Of a DNA stretch of 64,000 bases, positions 20,691 through 27,645 are shown in pieces. Source of the DNA: Candidatus Andeanibacterium colombiense (GTDB lineage: Bacteria > Pseudomonadota > Alphaproteobacteria > Sphingomonadales > Sphingomonadaceae); contig CP119316.1 of assembly GCA_029202985.1 (NCBI GenBank), positions 1,612,001 through 1,676,000 of the forward strand, in the 5' to 3' direction. Position 1 is the stretch's first letter; each line of letters starts with the position of its first letter. The notes under the pieces were generated by a model, which was given only the letters and a program-made list of their open reading frames with translations, did no database searches and was not told the origin of the DNA. A program made the position numbers and the translations under genes.

Positions 20691-20742
20691 CCTATCTAGT
20701 GATAGGTAGATTGATCTTCGCAGCCTGTCTATCTACCGATAG
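20691..20742. promoter_or_regulatory. two palindromic operator sites in the gst/tetR intergenic region
   Basis: Site 1 (20691-20706) is CCTATCTAGTGATAGG, a perfect 6-4-6 inverted repeat. Site 2 (20729-20742) is CTATCTACCGATAG, a perfect 5-4-5 inverted repeat. Both share CTATCTA-N2-GATAGGT and their centres are 37 bp apart. Site 2 ends six bases before the tetR ATG. TetR-family proteins bind such sites as dimers, so autoregulation plus control of gst is inferred. Confidence 0.8.
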
Positions 20743-20748
20743 GTGATC

Positions 20749-21279
20749 ATGGACACGCGCCAACGAATTCTCGATCTCGCCCGCCTGACGGTGCAGGCGC
20801 ATGGTTATGGCCGGCTGAGCTTTCGCGAGCTGGCGAAAGAGATCGGGATAAAGAGCGCCAGCATCCATTATCACTTCCCGGCCAAGGCCGAACTCGGCGC
20901 TGCGGTGATGGGAGACTATTGCGCGGCTGCGCGGGCCGATCTGGAGTTGCTTGCGGCGGCGAGCGCGGACCCGGCGGAGCGGCTGCGCGCCTACGTCGCG
21001 ATCTTCCGCAAGGCGCTGGAGAACGGCAACCGCCTGTGCCTCGCGGGCTTCCTCGCCGCCGAGCGGCACGACCTGCCGGAGAAGGTCCAGCGCGAAGTCG
21101 AAGCCTTCATCGCGCTCAATGTCGCCTGGCTGGCGCAGACCCTCGGCAGCGAGCAACGCGCCGGGGCTGTTTACGCCGCGATCGCCGGGGCGCAGCTGAC
21201 CGCGCATGGAGCCGGCGACGTGGCTGCCTATGACCGCATCATCGAAGCCTATCGCGTGGCCGGCCTGATCCCGGCCTGA
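20749..21279 (+). CDS. TetR family transcriptional regulator
   Basis: 176 residues from ATG 20749. The HTH is at about residues 20-45: LSFRELAKEIGIKSASIHYH followed by F, the TetR recognition helix. The ligand-binding half is helical and contains LCLAGFLAAERHDLP (about 100-115), reminiscent of the AcuR/YcdC-like group. A GTG at 20743 would start inside the operator and adds only two residues, so ATG is preferred. It probably represses itself and the divergent gst; the inducer is unknown. The aldo/keto reductase 73 bp downstream may be co-transcribed. Confidence 0.9.
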   Translation: MDTRQRILDLARLTVQAHGYGRLSFRELAKEIGIKSASIHYHFPAKAELGAAVMGDYCAAARADLELLAAASADPAERLRAYVAIFRKALENGNRLCLAGFLAAERHDLPEKVQREVEAFIALNVAWLAQTLGSEQRAGAVYAAIAGAQLTAHGAGDVAAYDRIIEAYRVAGLIPA

Positions 21280-21352
21280 CCCTTCGGCCCGCCGCAATCG
21301 CCCTTGCAAGCACCCGCACTCGGTCCCAAGTGACCGGTGAGAGGAGAGGTTC

Positions 21353-22345
21353 ATGCACTATCACCGGCTCGGAAACACCGGCCCCGATGTTTCCGCGGTC
21401 GGGCTCGGCTGCATGGCGATGTCGGGCGCCTATGGCCCGTCCGACCGCGCGGAAGCCATCGCGACGATCCACACCGCGCTCGCCGCCGGAGTCACCCTGC
21501 TCGACACCGGCGACTTCTACAACATGGGCCATAACGAGCTGCTGATCGCCGAGGCGATCAAGGGGATGCCACGCGAGCGGGTGCAGATCAGCGTGAAGTT
21601 CGGCGCGCAGCGCGGGCCGGACGGCACCTGGCTCGGTTACGACGCGCGGCCGCAGGCGGTGAAGACCGCACTCGCCTACACACTCGAGCGGCTCGGGACC
21701 GATCATGTCGATATCTACCGTCCGGCCCGGCTCGATCCGAACGTGCCGATCGAGGATACGATCGGCGCGATCGCGGAGATGGTGGAAGCCGGCTACGTCC
21801 GCCATATCGGCCTGTCCGAAGTCGGGGTCGAAACGATCCGGCGCGCCGCCGCGGTCCATCCGATCGTCGACCTCCAGATCGAATATTCGCTGATCTCGCG
21901 CGGGATCGAGGACAGGATCCTGCCGGTGCTGCGCGAACTCGGAATCGGCGTCACCGCCTATGGCATCCTCTCGCGCGGGCTGATCAGCGGCCACTGGCAG
22001 CAGGGCGGGCGCGGGCCGGGCGACTTCCGCGTGCATTCGCCGCGCTTCCAGCAGGGCAATGTCGAGGCCAACCTCCAGCTGGTCGAGGCGATCCGGGCGA
22101 TCGCCGCGGACAAGGGCGCGACCGTCGCGCAGGTCGCGGTGGCCTGGGTCGCCGCGCAGGGGCCTGACATCGTCCCGCTGATTGGCGCGCGCAAGCGGAC
22201 GCAGCTGGCCGAATCGCTCGGAGCGCTGGAGCTGGCGCTCGACGCGGCCGATCTCGCCGAGCTCGAAGCCGCGGTGCCGAAGGGCGCCGCGCAGGGCGAG
22301 CGCTATGCCGGCGCGCAGATGGCCCAGCTCGACAGCGAGCGCTGA
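21353..22345 (+). CDS. aldo/keto reductase, catalytic His replaced
   Basis: 330 residues with an AKR TIM barrel. LLDTGDFYNMG (about residues 46-56) provides catalytic Asp and Tyr, and ISVKFGAQ provides Lys. Where most AKRs have DLYYLHRVDP, this protein reads DIYRPARLDP, so the tetrad His is replaced by Ala. I recall other AKRs with this RPARLD variant, so it is probably a defined subgroup. NADPH-binding elements are in the C-terminal ALVPLIGARKRTQL-like segment. Its position after gst and tetR suggests electrophile or carbonyl detoxification. Confidence 0.88.
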   Translation: MHYHRLGNTGPDVSAVGLGCMAMSGAYGPSDRAEAIATIHTALAAGVTLLDTGDFYNMGHNELLIAEAIKGMPRERVQISVKFGAQRGPDGTWLGYDARPQAVKTALAYTLERLGTDHVDIYRPARLDPNVPIEDTIGAIAEMVEAGYVRHIGLSEVGVETIRRAAAVHPIVDLQIEYSLISRGIEDRILPVLRELGIGVTAYGILSRGLISGHWQQGGRGPGDFRVHSPRFQQGNVEANLQLVEAIRAIAADKGATVAQVAVAWVAAQGPDIVPLIGARKRTQLAESLGALELALDAADLAELEAAVPKGAAQGERYAGAQMAQLDSER

Positions 22346-22358
22346 GCCTCGACCAGGC

Positions 22359-22384
22359 GGGGCGGCCCCTCGCGGAACCGCCCC
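22359..22384. terminator. possible bidirectional terminator hairpin
   Basis: GGGGCGG (22359-22365) pairs with CCGCCCC (22378-22384) across a 12-nt loop between two convergent genes. It lacks a T tract. Confidence 0.3.
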
Positions 22385-22407
22385 CTCATCCCCCGGATGA
22401 ACCCTCG

Positions 22408-23484
22408 TTACGAATAGGCGGGCCGCGCGGCCTGCTTGTCCTGCTTGCGGCGGCGGGCGAACACCGCCACCGCGCCGGCGCCGAACAGCAGCAGCATCGG
22501 CGGCGCGGGCACCTGGGTGCCGCTGGTGGTGCTCGTGCTGGTCGTGCCGCAGTGCTTGCGGCAGTGATCGCCGCTGGTCGAGCCATTGGTGCTGGAAGAG
22601 CTGGTGCTCGATGAGCTGCCCGAGGTGGAGCTGGAAGTGCTGCTGGGGCCGCTGGTCGAACCCGAAGTGCTCGACGAGCCGCTGCTGGACCCGGAAGACG
22701 AGGACGACGATGACGAAGAACCGCTGCTGCTGCCGCTGCTGCCGTTCGAGCTCGAGTGCCCGCAGTCCTTCTTGTGGTCGCAGTGGTAGCCCGAGGTGCT
22801 GCCCGAGCCCGAGGAACTCGACGAGCTCGACGAACTGGACGACGAGGAGGAGCTGGAGGACGAGCTGCTCGAGGACGAGGTGCTGGTGCCGGTGGTCGTC
22901 GTGCTGGTTCCGCCGGTGGTGGTGGTGGTCGAGCCGCCCGTCGTGGTCGTGGTCGAGCCGCCCGTGGTGGTCGAAGTCGATCCCGTGCTCGTGGTCGAGC
23001 CGGTGGTCGTGGTCGAACCGGTGGTGGTGGAACCGCCGGTGGTCGTCGAAGTGATGACCACGCCGCTCGATCCGCCGCTGCTGCCGCCGAAGAACCCGCC
23101 GAAGAACCCGCCGCCGAAGCCGCCCCCGAACCCGCCCGAGCCGCCGATCACGGTCACGCCGCCGCCGCTCGAACCGCCCAGCGCGGGCAGCGGTGCCGGC
23201 GCCTGCGGCAGGGGAATCGGAACCATCGCGACCTGCGGGGTGCAAGCTTCCTGGCACCCTTCGTCCTCGATCACCCGGCGGATGCGCTTCAGCTTCTTCT
23301 TCGGCTGCACCAGCACCACCCGCTTGGCGGGGTGCTTGGTGTATTTTACCGGCGCGGACTTGGTGTATTTGAAACTCGTCACGTCCGCGCTCTGCGGTTC
23401 GGCGACATGCACCGCTCCGCCCCCGAGCAAGGCACCGCCCGCGGCCGTGGCCGCCAGTTTCGCGAGAGCCGTTTTTACCGACAT
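22408..23484 (-). CDS. Ser/Thr/Gly-rich surface protein with PEP-CTERM-type sorting tail
   Basis: 358 residues. The N-terminus (residues 1-30) is a weak signal peptide. A basic segment with KYTKSAPVKYTKHPAKR and a Cys pair (CQEACTP) follows. Then come a Gly-rich hinge (GGFGGGFGGGFFGGFFGG), Thr/Ser/Gly blocks, a homopolymer of more than 20 Ser, and two small Cys/His islands (YHCDHKKDCGH and DHCRKHCG). The tail is VPAPPMLLLFGAGAVAVFA plus RRRK, the motif / helix / basic-cluster layout of PEP-CTERM proteins processed by exosortase. No exosortase lies in the window. The product is likely exported and glycosylated. Confidence 0.75.
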   Translation of the reverse strand: MSVKTALAKLAATAAGGALLGGGAVHVAEPQSADVTSFKYTKSAPVKYTKHPAKRVVLVQPKKKLKRIRRVIEDEGCQEACTPQVAMVPIPLPQAPAPLPALGGSSGGGVTVIGGSGGFGGGFGGGFFGGFFGGSSGGSSGVVITSTTTGGSTTTGSTTTTGSTTSTGSTSTTTGGSTTTTTGGSTTTTTGGTSTTTTGTSTSSSSSSSSSSSSSSSSSSSSSSSGSGSTSGYHCDHKKDCGHSSSNGSSGSSSGSSSSSSSSSGSSSGSSSTSGSTSGPSSTSSSTSGSSSSTSSSSTNGSTSGDHCRKHCGTTSTSTTSGTQVPAPPMLLLFGAGAVAVFARRRKQDKQAARPAYS

Positions 23485-23720
23485 GATGTTCCATCCTGCG
23501 TTGCGGAAAGCGACGGGCGGAACAACCGCACCCTCATAGCTCCCCTATGCAAGCAAAAGACCCAAGCGATCCTTAAGGGGCAATCGCGTTAACCATGATT
23601 CAGGGTCCCGGACCCGATTTTTCCGGGACGGTTCAGCGCATTCCACCGGAGTTGTCCCACTATGGAACTGAAACCGAGCCGATTGCGAAGGCAAAGCTTA
23701 ACCATTGTCCAATTTTGCGA
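23485..23720. promoter_or_regulatory. 236-bp intergenic region with two TTAACCAT motifs
   Basis: This region is upstream of the surface-protein gene and downstream of ruvB, and is lower in GC than its surroundings. TTAACCAT occurs at 23589-23596 and 23698-23705. This octamer resembles a CtrA-type half-site known from alphaproteobacterial cell-cycle promoters. A GANTC site (GATTC) overlaps the first region. Regulatory function is inferred from motif resemblance only. Confidence 0.3.
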
Positions 23721-24749
23721 CTATTTCCCACCTTCGAACAATCCCCCCTGCTGACCGGTGGGCGGGGCGATTCCGAGGTGCCGCCAGCCGCGCTCGTTGA
23801 GCATCCGCCCGCGCGCGGTCCGCGCCAGCAGGCCGAGCTGGATCAGATAGGGCTCGACCACATCCTCCACCGTGTCGCGCGGTTCGGCGAGGCCAGCGGC
23901 GAGGGTTTCGACCCCGACCGGGCCGCCCTTGTAGATATCCGCGATCATCGTGAGATAGCGCCGGTCCATCGCATCGAGCCCGAGCGAATCGACCTCGAGC
24001 CGGGTCAGCGCCGCATCCGCCACCGCCGCATCGACCAGCGGAGTGCCCGCGACATGCGCGAAATCGCGCACCCGCCGCAGCAGCCGCCCGGCGACCCGCG
24101 GGGTGCCGCGCGACCGCCGGGCAATCTCGCGCGCGCCGGCGCTATCCATCTGGATTTCGAGCAATTTTGCCCCACGCGAGACGACCAGCGAAAGCTCGGC
24201 CTCGCTGTAGAATTCGAGCCGCACGGGGATCCCGAAGCGGTCGCGCAGCGGCGTGGTCAGCAGCCCCTGCCGGGTGGTCGCGCCGACCAGCGTGAACGGC
24301 GGCAGATCGATCCGCACCGAGCGCGCCGACGGGCCCTCACCGATGATCAGGTCGAGCGCACGGTCCTCCATCGCCGGGTAGAGGATTTCCTCGACCACCG
24401 GATTGAGCCGGTGGATCTCGTCGATGAACAGCACGTCGTGCGGTTCGAGATTGGTCAGCAGCGCGGCCAGATCGCCCGACTTCGCGATCACCGGGCCGCT
24501 GGTGGCGCGAAACCCCACGCCCAGTTCCTTCGCGACGATCTGCGCCAGCGTGGTCTTGCCGAGGCCGGGCGGCCCGTAAAACAACACATGATCCATCGCC
24601 TCGCCCCGGCTGCGGGCGCTTTCGATGAACACCTTGAGGTTACCGCGCGCGGCTTCCTGGCCGATGAACTCGGCAAGCGACTTCGGGCGCAGCGCGGCGT
24701 CGTGGTCCTCGGGCTGGCGCTCGGCGGAGAGGGCGGGGTTAGCGGTCAT
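23721..24749 (-). CDS. ruvB: Holliday junction branch migration ATPase RuvB
   Basis: 342 residues, standard RuvB length. Walker A GPPGLGKTT (about 62-70), Walker B VLFIDEIHRL, sensor-1 GATTRQGLLT, and the arginine-finger region LRDRFG are all present, as is the C-terminal winged-helix RGRMLNERGWRHLG. RuvB is the hexameric motor of RuvABC during recombination repair. The ATG (24749) is overlapped by the stop of a 172-codon ORF running through the GIY-YIG insertion. The first 48 bp of the gene, including the start, are duplicated at 25218-25265. Confidence 0.97.
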   Translation of the reverse strand: MTANPALSAERQPEDHDAALRPKSLAEFIGQEAARGNLKVFIESARSRGEAMDHVLFYGPPGLGKTTLAQIVAKELGVGFRATSGPVIAKSGDLAALLTNLEPHDVLFIDEIHRLNPVVEEILYPAMEDRALDLIIGEGPSARSVRIDLPPFTLVGATTRQGLLTTPLRDRFGIPVRLEFYSEAELSLVVSRGAKLLEIQMDSAGAREIARRSRGTPRVAGRLLRRVRDFAHVAGTPLVDAAVADAALTRLEVDSLGLDAMDRRYLTMIADIYKGGPVGVETLAAGLAEPRDTVEDVVEPYLIQLGLLARTARGRMLNERGWRHLGIAPPTGQQGGLFEGGK

Positions 24750-24750
24750 T
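24703..24750 (-). repeat. 48-bp direct repeat, copy A (5' end of ruvB)
   Basis: This segment encodes the start of ruvB (MTANPALSAERQPEDH). The same 48 bp recur at 25218-25265 with a single mismatch (A at 24741 against G at 25256). The copies flank the GIY-YIG insertion, start-to-start distance 515 bp. Confidence 0.95.
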
Positions 24751-24789
24751 CGGATAAATCCGATCCCGACCCAATTCCAACACCACTCC

Positions 24790-24819
24790 CGTCATCCTGA
24801 ACTTGTTTCAGGATCCATC
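24790..24819 (+). repeat. 30-bp inverted repeat, left arm, flanking GIY-YIG gene (family R2)
   Basis: The 30 bases are exactly the reverse complement of 25163-25192. The repeat contains its own hairpin, TCCTGAA / TTCAGGA around CTTGT. I recall the core TCATCCTGAACTTGTTTCAG as common in sphingomonad genomes. Confidence 0.93.
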
Positions 24820-24838
24820 GCGCGGCACCCTCGGAGCC

Positions 24839-25174
24839 ATGAGCCGGGACCGCACCCCTTGCGTCTATATCCTCGCCAACGGCCATTACGGGGCGTTGTA
24901 TATCGGGGTTACATCCGATCCGGTCGGGCGCTTGTGGCAGCATCGGAATGGCGTGGTTGCGGGTTTCACCAAAAAGTACGCTGTCCACCGGCTGGTCCAT
25001 TTCGAGCTGTTTGCCGACATGACCAATGCGATCATGCGCGAGAAGCAGCTCAAGAACTGGCACCGGCAGTGGAAGATCAATTTGATCAACGATGTGAATC
25101 CGGAGTGGAAGGATCTGGCGGTTGGCCTTGGGCTGCCTCCGCTCGATCCGGGCGAACCGCGAGATGGATCCTGA
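24839..25174 (+). CDS. GIY-YIG nuclease family protein, flanked by inverted repeats
   Basis: 111 residues from ATG 24839. The GIY-YIG core is present: VYIL (about residues 9-12), LYIGVT (21-26), an Arg in the GRLWQHRNG helix (about 30-38), and a Glu in REKQLKNW (about 67-74). These are the catalytic positions of this endonuclease superfamily. Small stand-alone GIY-YIG proteins of the YhbQ/UPF0213 type have unclear roles. The gene is antisense to the ruvAB operon, between two 30-bp inverted repeats; its stop codon lies inside the right repeat. An upstream ATG at 24803 lies in the left repeat and is disfavoured. Confidence 0.88.
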   Translation: MSRDRTPCVYILANGHYGALYIGVTSDPVGRLWQHRNGVVAGFTKKYAVHRLVHFELFADMTNAIMREKQLKNWHRQWKINLINDVNPEWKDLAVGLGLPPLDPGEPRDGS

Positions 25175-25192
25175 AACAAGTTCAGGATGACG
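25163..25192 (-). repeat. 30-bp inverted repeat, right arm, flanking GIY-YIG gene (family R2)
   Basis: Exact reverse complement of 24790-24819. It includes the last four codons and TGA of the GIY-YIG gene, so the repeat is part of the gene unit rather than a neighbour. Confidence 0.93.
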
Positions 25193-25217
25193 ATGGGGCG
25201 CGTCGGGATGGCGGGGA

Positions 25218-25265
25218 TGGTCCTCGGGCTGGCGCTCGGCGGAGAGGGCGGGGTTGGCGGTCATT
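25218..25265 (-). repeat. 48-bp direct repeat, copy B (duplicate of the ruvB 5' end)
   Basis: One mismatch to 24703-24750. The duplicated ATG here (25264-25262) overlaps the TGA of the small CxxC gene (ATGA), which is probably the ancestral ruvB start junction. The duplicate is followed by the insertion instead of the ruvB body. Confidence 0.93.
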
Positions 25266-25461
25266 TCGGCCGCAACTGCCCTGGTCGCGTCACTTCACAA
25301 TGATAACACGCGGATGAAACGCCATCCTGATTATACCAATCATGCACCGCGCCACGGGCCTCGCAATCCTTGCCCTTGGGGAACAGGTTCATCAGTGCCC
25401 AAGGCAGGTTTCCGCGCGCGAGTGTCCGCCAGCGGTAGGGTTGTCGAATATCCCAATTCAC
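25261..25461 (-). CDS. small conserved CxxC protein between ruvA and ruvB
   Basis: 66 residues from GTG 25461, which overlaps the ruvA stop (GTGA). The stop overlaps the duplicated ruvB ATG. The sequence is aromatic-rich (MNWDIRQPYRW), with the segment GKDCEARGAVHDWYNQDGV and the Cys pair ACYHC before VTRPGQL. I believe related small CYHC proteins occur in other proteobacteria, but I cannot name a family. The two Cys and nearby His could bind a metal. Tight coupling to both ruv genes hints at, but does not prove, a repair role. Confidence 0.7.
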   Translation of the reverse strand: MNWDIRQPYRWRTLARGNLPWALMNLFPKGKDCEARGAVHDWYNQDGVSSACYHCEVTRPGQLRPK

Positions 25462-26060
25462 CCCGCCGCCCTCTTCAGCGCCACGCGGACAAGCTCGTTC
25501 AGCCCCGCGTCCTCACCCAGTTCTCCCTGCGCATGCGCGACCGCGCTCGCCGCGATCGCCGGCTTGAAGCCAAGGTTCTGCAGCGCCGAAACCGCATCCG
25601 CGCTCACCGAACCCGCCGGAACCGCAGCCAGCACCGGGCCGCCACCACCGCCCGGCATCGCGCCCACCCGGTCCTTCAATTCGTTGACGATCCGCCCGGC
25701 CAGCTTCGGCCCGACGCCATTCGCCCGCGCGACCATCGCTGCATCGCCCTTGGCGCAGGCGGCCTGCAATTCGCCCTCCGACAGCGCCGAGAGGATCGCC
25801 AGCGCGACCTTGCTGCCCACGCCCTGCACCTGCGTCAGCAGGCGGAACCAGTCGCGTTCGCCGCTGGTCGCGAAGCCGAGCAGGCGCATATCGTTTTCCG
25901 AAACCTGGAGGTCGGTGAACACCGTCACTCCCTCCCCCGCTTGCCCAAGCGCGGCGAGGGTCTTGGCCGAGCAATGGACGAGATAGCCGACGCCCTGCAC
26001 GTCGATCACCGCCCAGTCCGCCCCGCTCTCGTCGAGCCGCCCCTTCAGCTTCGCAATCAT
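25458..26060 (-). CDS. ruvA: Holliday junction branch migration complex subunit RuvA
   Basis: 200 residues from ATG 26060 (MIAKLKGRLDESG). An N-terminal OB fold includes VDVQGVGYLVH-like and SENDMRLLGF segments. Tandem helix-hairpin-helix motifs follow (LLTQVQGVGSKVALAILSAL and ARANGVGPKLAGRIVNELK). An acidic/flexible linker and a C-terminal domain III that contacts RuvB complete the protein. A longer in-frame start at 26117 lies in non-conserved sequence. RuvA tetramers bind Holliday junctions and load RuvB. ruvC is not in the window. Confidence 0.95.
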   Translation of the reverse strand: MIAKLKGRLDESGADWAVIDVQGVGYLVHCSAKTLAALGQAGEGVTVFTDLQVSENDMRLLGFATSGERDWFRLLTQVQGVGSKVALAILSALSEGELQAACAKGDAAMVARANGVGPKLAGRIVNELKDRVGAMPGGGGGPVLAAVPAGSVSADAVSALQNLGFKPAIAASAVAHAQGELGEDAGLNELVRVALKRAAG

Positions 26061-26507
26061 GGTTTGTTCCTGCCAAGGCCGGCGCGGTTTGGCGAGAGGC
26101 CGGTGGGCCGCATCCACGGTTGCGACGATGGCCGGAGCGGCGCGGGAGCCGCCTGAGGGTTACACAAGTGACACTTGTCCCATAGGCTGTAACCCTGCTT
26201 TTCGCGTGTTTTTCCAATGGTGTAACGGCCCAGAGTGACACTTACGGGGAATCTGGGAGAACAGGGCACCACCCCGCATCGACGGCCCCGGCGTCCTTGC
26301 CCGGATCGCCGGATGTTTCGCTGGAAAGATTTGCGCGCGATCATCCGTGAACCATGACAGATCGGAAGCGTGTAGGAAAATACTCCTTCGGCGGGTGCCC
26401 GCGAAAGCAGGAACCCAGGGCCGCGAACGCCGCCTTTGCCGCCCTGGATCCCGGCTTGCGCCGGGGATCGGCTTTACAAAAATCGATACATGCGATTAAG
26501 CGCCCGC
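26061..26507. other. 447-bp gap between divergent ruvA and aroC
   Basis: No convincing gene. A perfect 15-bp palindrome ACAAGTGACACTTGT lies at 26164-26178, and TGACACTTAC recurs at 26235. Near aroC, about 26393-26470, is a palindromic repeat-like block with CCAGGGC / GCCCTGG arms and G-rich ends (family R4). A related half-element occurs at 46187-46212 between ubiE and ubiB. The gap should hold both promoters. Confidence 0.6.
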
Positions 26508-27575
26508 ATGAGCGTCAACACATTCGGCCGCGTCCTGCGCTTCACGACCTGGGGGGAAAGCCACGGGCCCGCCATCGGTGCGGTGGTCGATGGCTGCCCG
26601 CCGCTGCTGGCGCTGAGCGAGGCCGATATTCAGCCGTTCCTCGACGCGCGGCGGCCCGGCACATCGAAGTTCACCACCCAGCGGCGCGAGCCCGACGAGG
26701 TCCGCATTCTCTCCGGCGTGTTCGAAGGCCAGACCACCGGCACCCCGATTTCGCTGATGATCGAGAATGTCGACCAGCGCAGCAAGGATTATTCCGAAGT
26801 CGCCAAGGCCTATCGCCCCGGCCATGCGGATTACGCCTATGACGCCAAATACGGCATCCGCGACTATCGCGGCGGCGGGCGATCGAGCGCGCGCGAGACC
26901 GCATCGCGGGTCGCGGCCGGCGCGGTTGCGCGGCTGGTGATCCCCGAGGTTGCGCTGCTCGCCTATGTCACCGAGATCGGCGGCGATGGAATCGATCCGG
27001 CGAATTTCGACGCGAACGAGATCCGCAACAATCCGTTCTTCTGCCCCGACGCCCAAGCCGCCGCGCGGTGGGAAGTGTTGGTCGATGACGCGCGCAAGGC
27101 GGGCTCCTCGCTCGGCGCGGTGGTCGAATGCGTCGCGACCGGGGTTCCGGCCGGCTGGGGCGCGCCGCTCTACGGCAAGCTCGATGCCGATCTCGCTTCG
27201 GCGATGATGGGGATCAATGCGGTCAAGGCGGTGGAGATCGGCGACGGCTTCGGCGCGGCGCGGCTGCGGGGCGAGGAGAACGCCGATCCGATGCGTCCGG
27301 GCGCGAACGGCCCCAATTTCGAAGCCAATCACGCGGGCGGCATCGCCGGCGGGATTTCGACCGGCCAGCCCGTGGTGGTGCGCCTGGCGTTCAAGCCGAC
27401 CAGCTCGATCCTCACCCCGGTCCCGACGATCGACCGCGACGGCAACGCCGCCGAAATCGTCACCAAGGGCCGCCACGATCCCTGCGTCGGCATCCGCGGC
27501 ACGCCGGTGGTCGAGGCGATGATGGCCTTCGTGCTGGCCGATCACAAATTGCTGCACCGGGCGCAGGTCGGGTAA
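26508..27575 (+). CDS. aroC: chorismate synthase
   Basis: 355 residues, the standard length. Signatures are present: GRVLRFTTWGESHGPAIGAV at the N-terminus (FMN/EPSP-binding His), YRPGHADYAYDAKYGIRDYRGGGRSSARET (about 105-134), and the C-terminal KGRHDPCVGIRGTPVVEAM. The enzyme converts EPSP to chorismate using reduced FMN, the last step of the shikimate pathway. ATG 26508 gives the canonical N-terminus; an in-frame ATG at 26490 adds six residues. A dispersed repeat ends about 37 bp upstream. Confidence 0.96.
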   Translation: MSVNTFGRVLRFTTWGESHGPAIGAVVDGCPPLLALSEADIQPFLDARRPGTSKFTTQRREPDEVRILSGVFEGQTTGTPISLMIENVDQRSKDYSEVAKAYRPGHADYAYDAKYGIRDYRGGGRSSARETASRVAAGAVARLVIPEVALLAYVTEIGGDGIDPANFDANEIRNNPFFCPDAQAAARWEVLVDDARKAGSSLGAVVECVATGVPAGWGAPLYGKLDADLASAMMGINAVKAVEIGDGFGAARLRGEENADPMRPGANGPNFEANHAGGIAGGISTGQPVVVRLAFKPTSSILTPVPTIDRDGNAAEIVTKGRHDPCVGIRGTPVVEAMMAFVLADHKLLHRAQVG

Positions 27576-27645
27576 ATTCACTCGCAACCGAAACGACAGC
27601 TAACGACCCATTGCGGACGTTCGCAGCATGATCCAAATCTAAGAC

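Larger units (their letters stand above)
24746..25264 (-). other. 172-codon read-through ORF across the insertion (coupling ORF)
   Basis: From the duplicated ruvB ATG, the minus-strand frame stays open through 172 codons, antisense to the GIY-YIG gene. It terminates at a TGA that overlaps the genuine ruvB ATG (ATGA). The first 16 residues equal RuvB; the rest is low-complexity sequence read from the repeats and the complement of the nuclease gene. It is unlikely to be a functional protein. It may still be translated, carrying ribosomes from the small CxxC gene to ruvB. Confidence 0.4.

Noticed and set aside
22796..23539. Acidic Val/Pro-rich plus-strand frame
   Set aside because: It is the complement of the Ser/Thr-rich surface protein; the apparent low complexity is imposed by the real gene.
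26057..26344. 95-codon minus-strand ORF upstream of ruvA
   Set aside because: Arg/Pro/Cys-rich chance frame in a region with palindromes and repeats; it has no start context.
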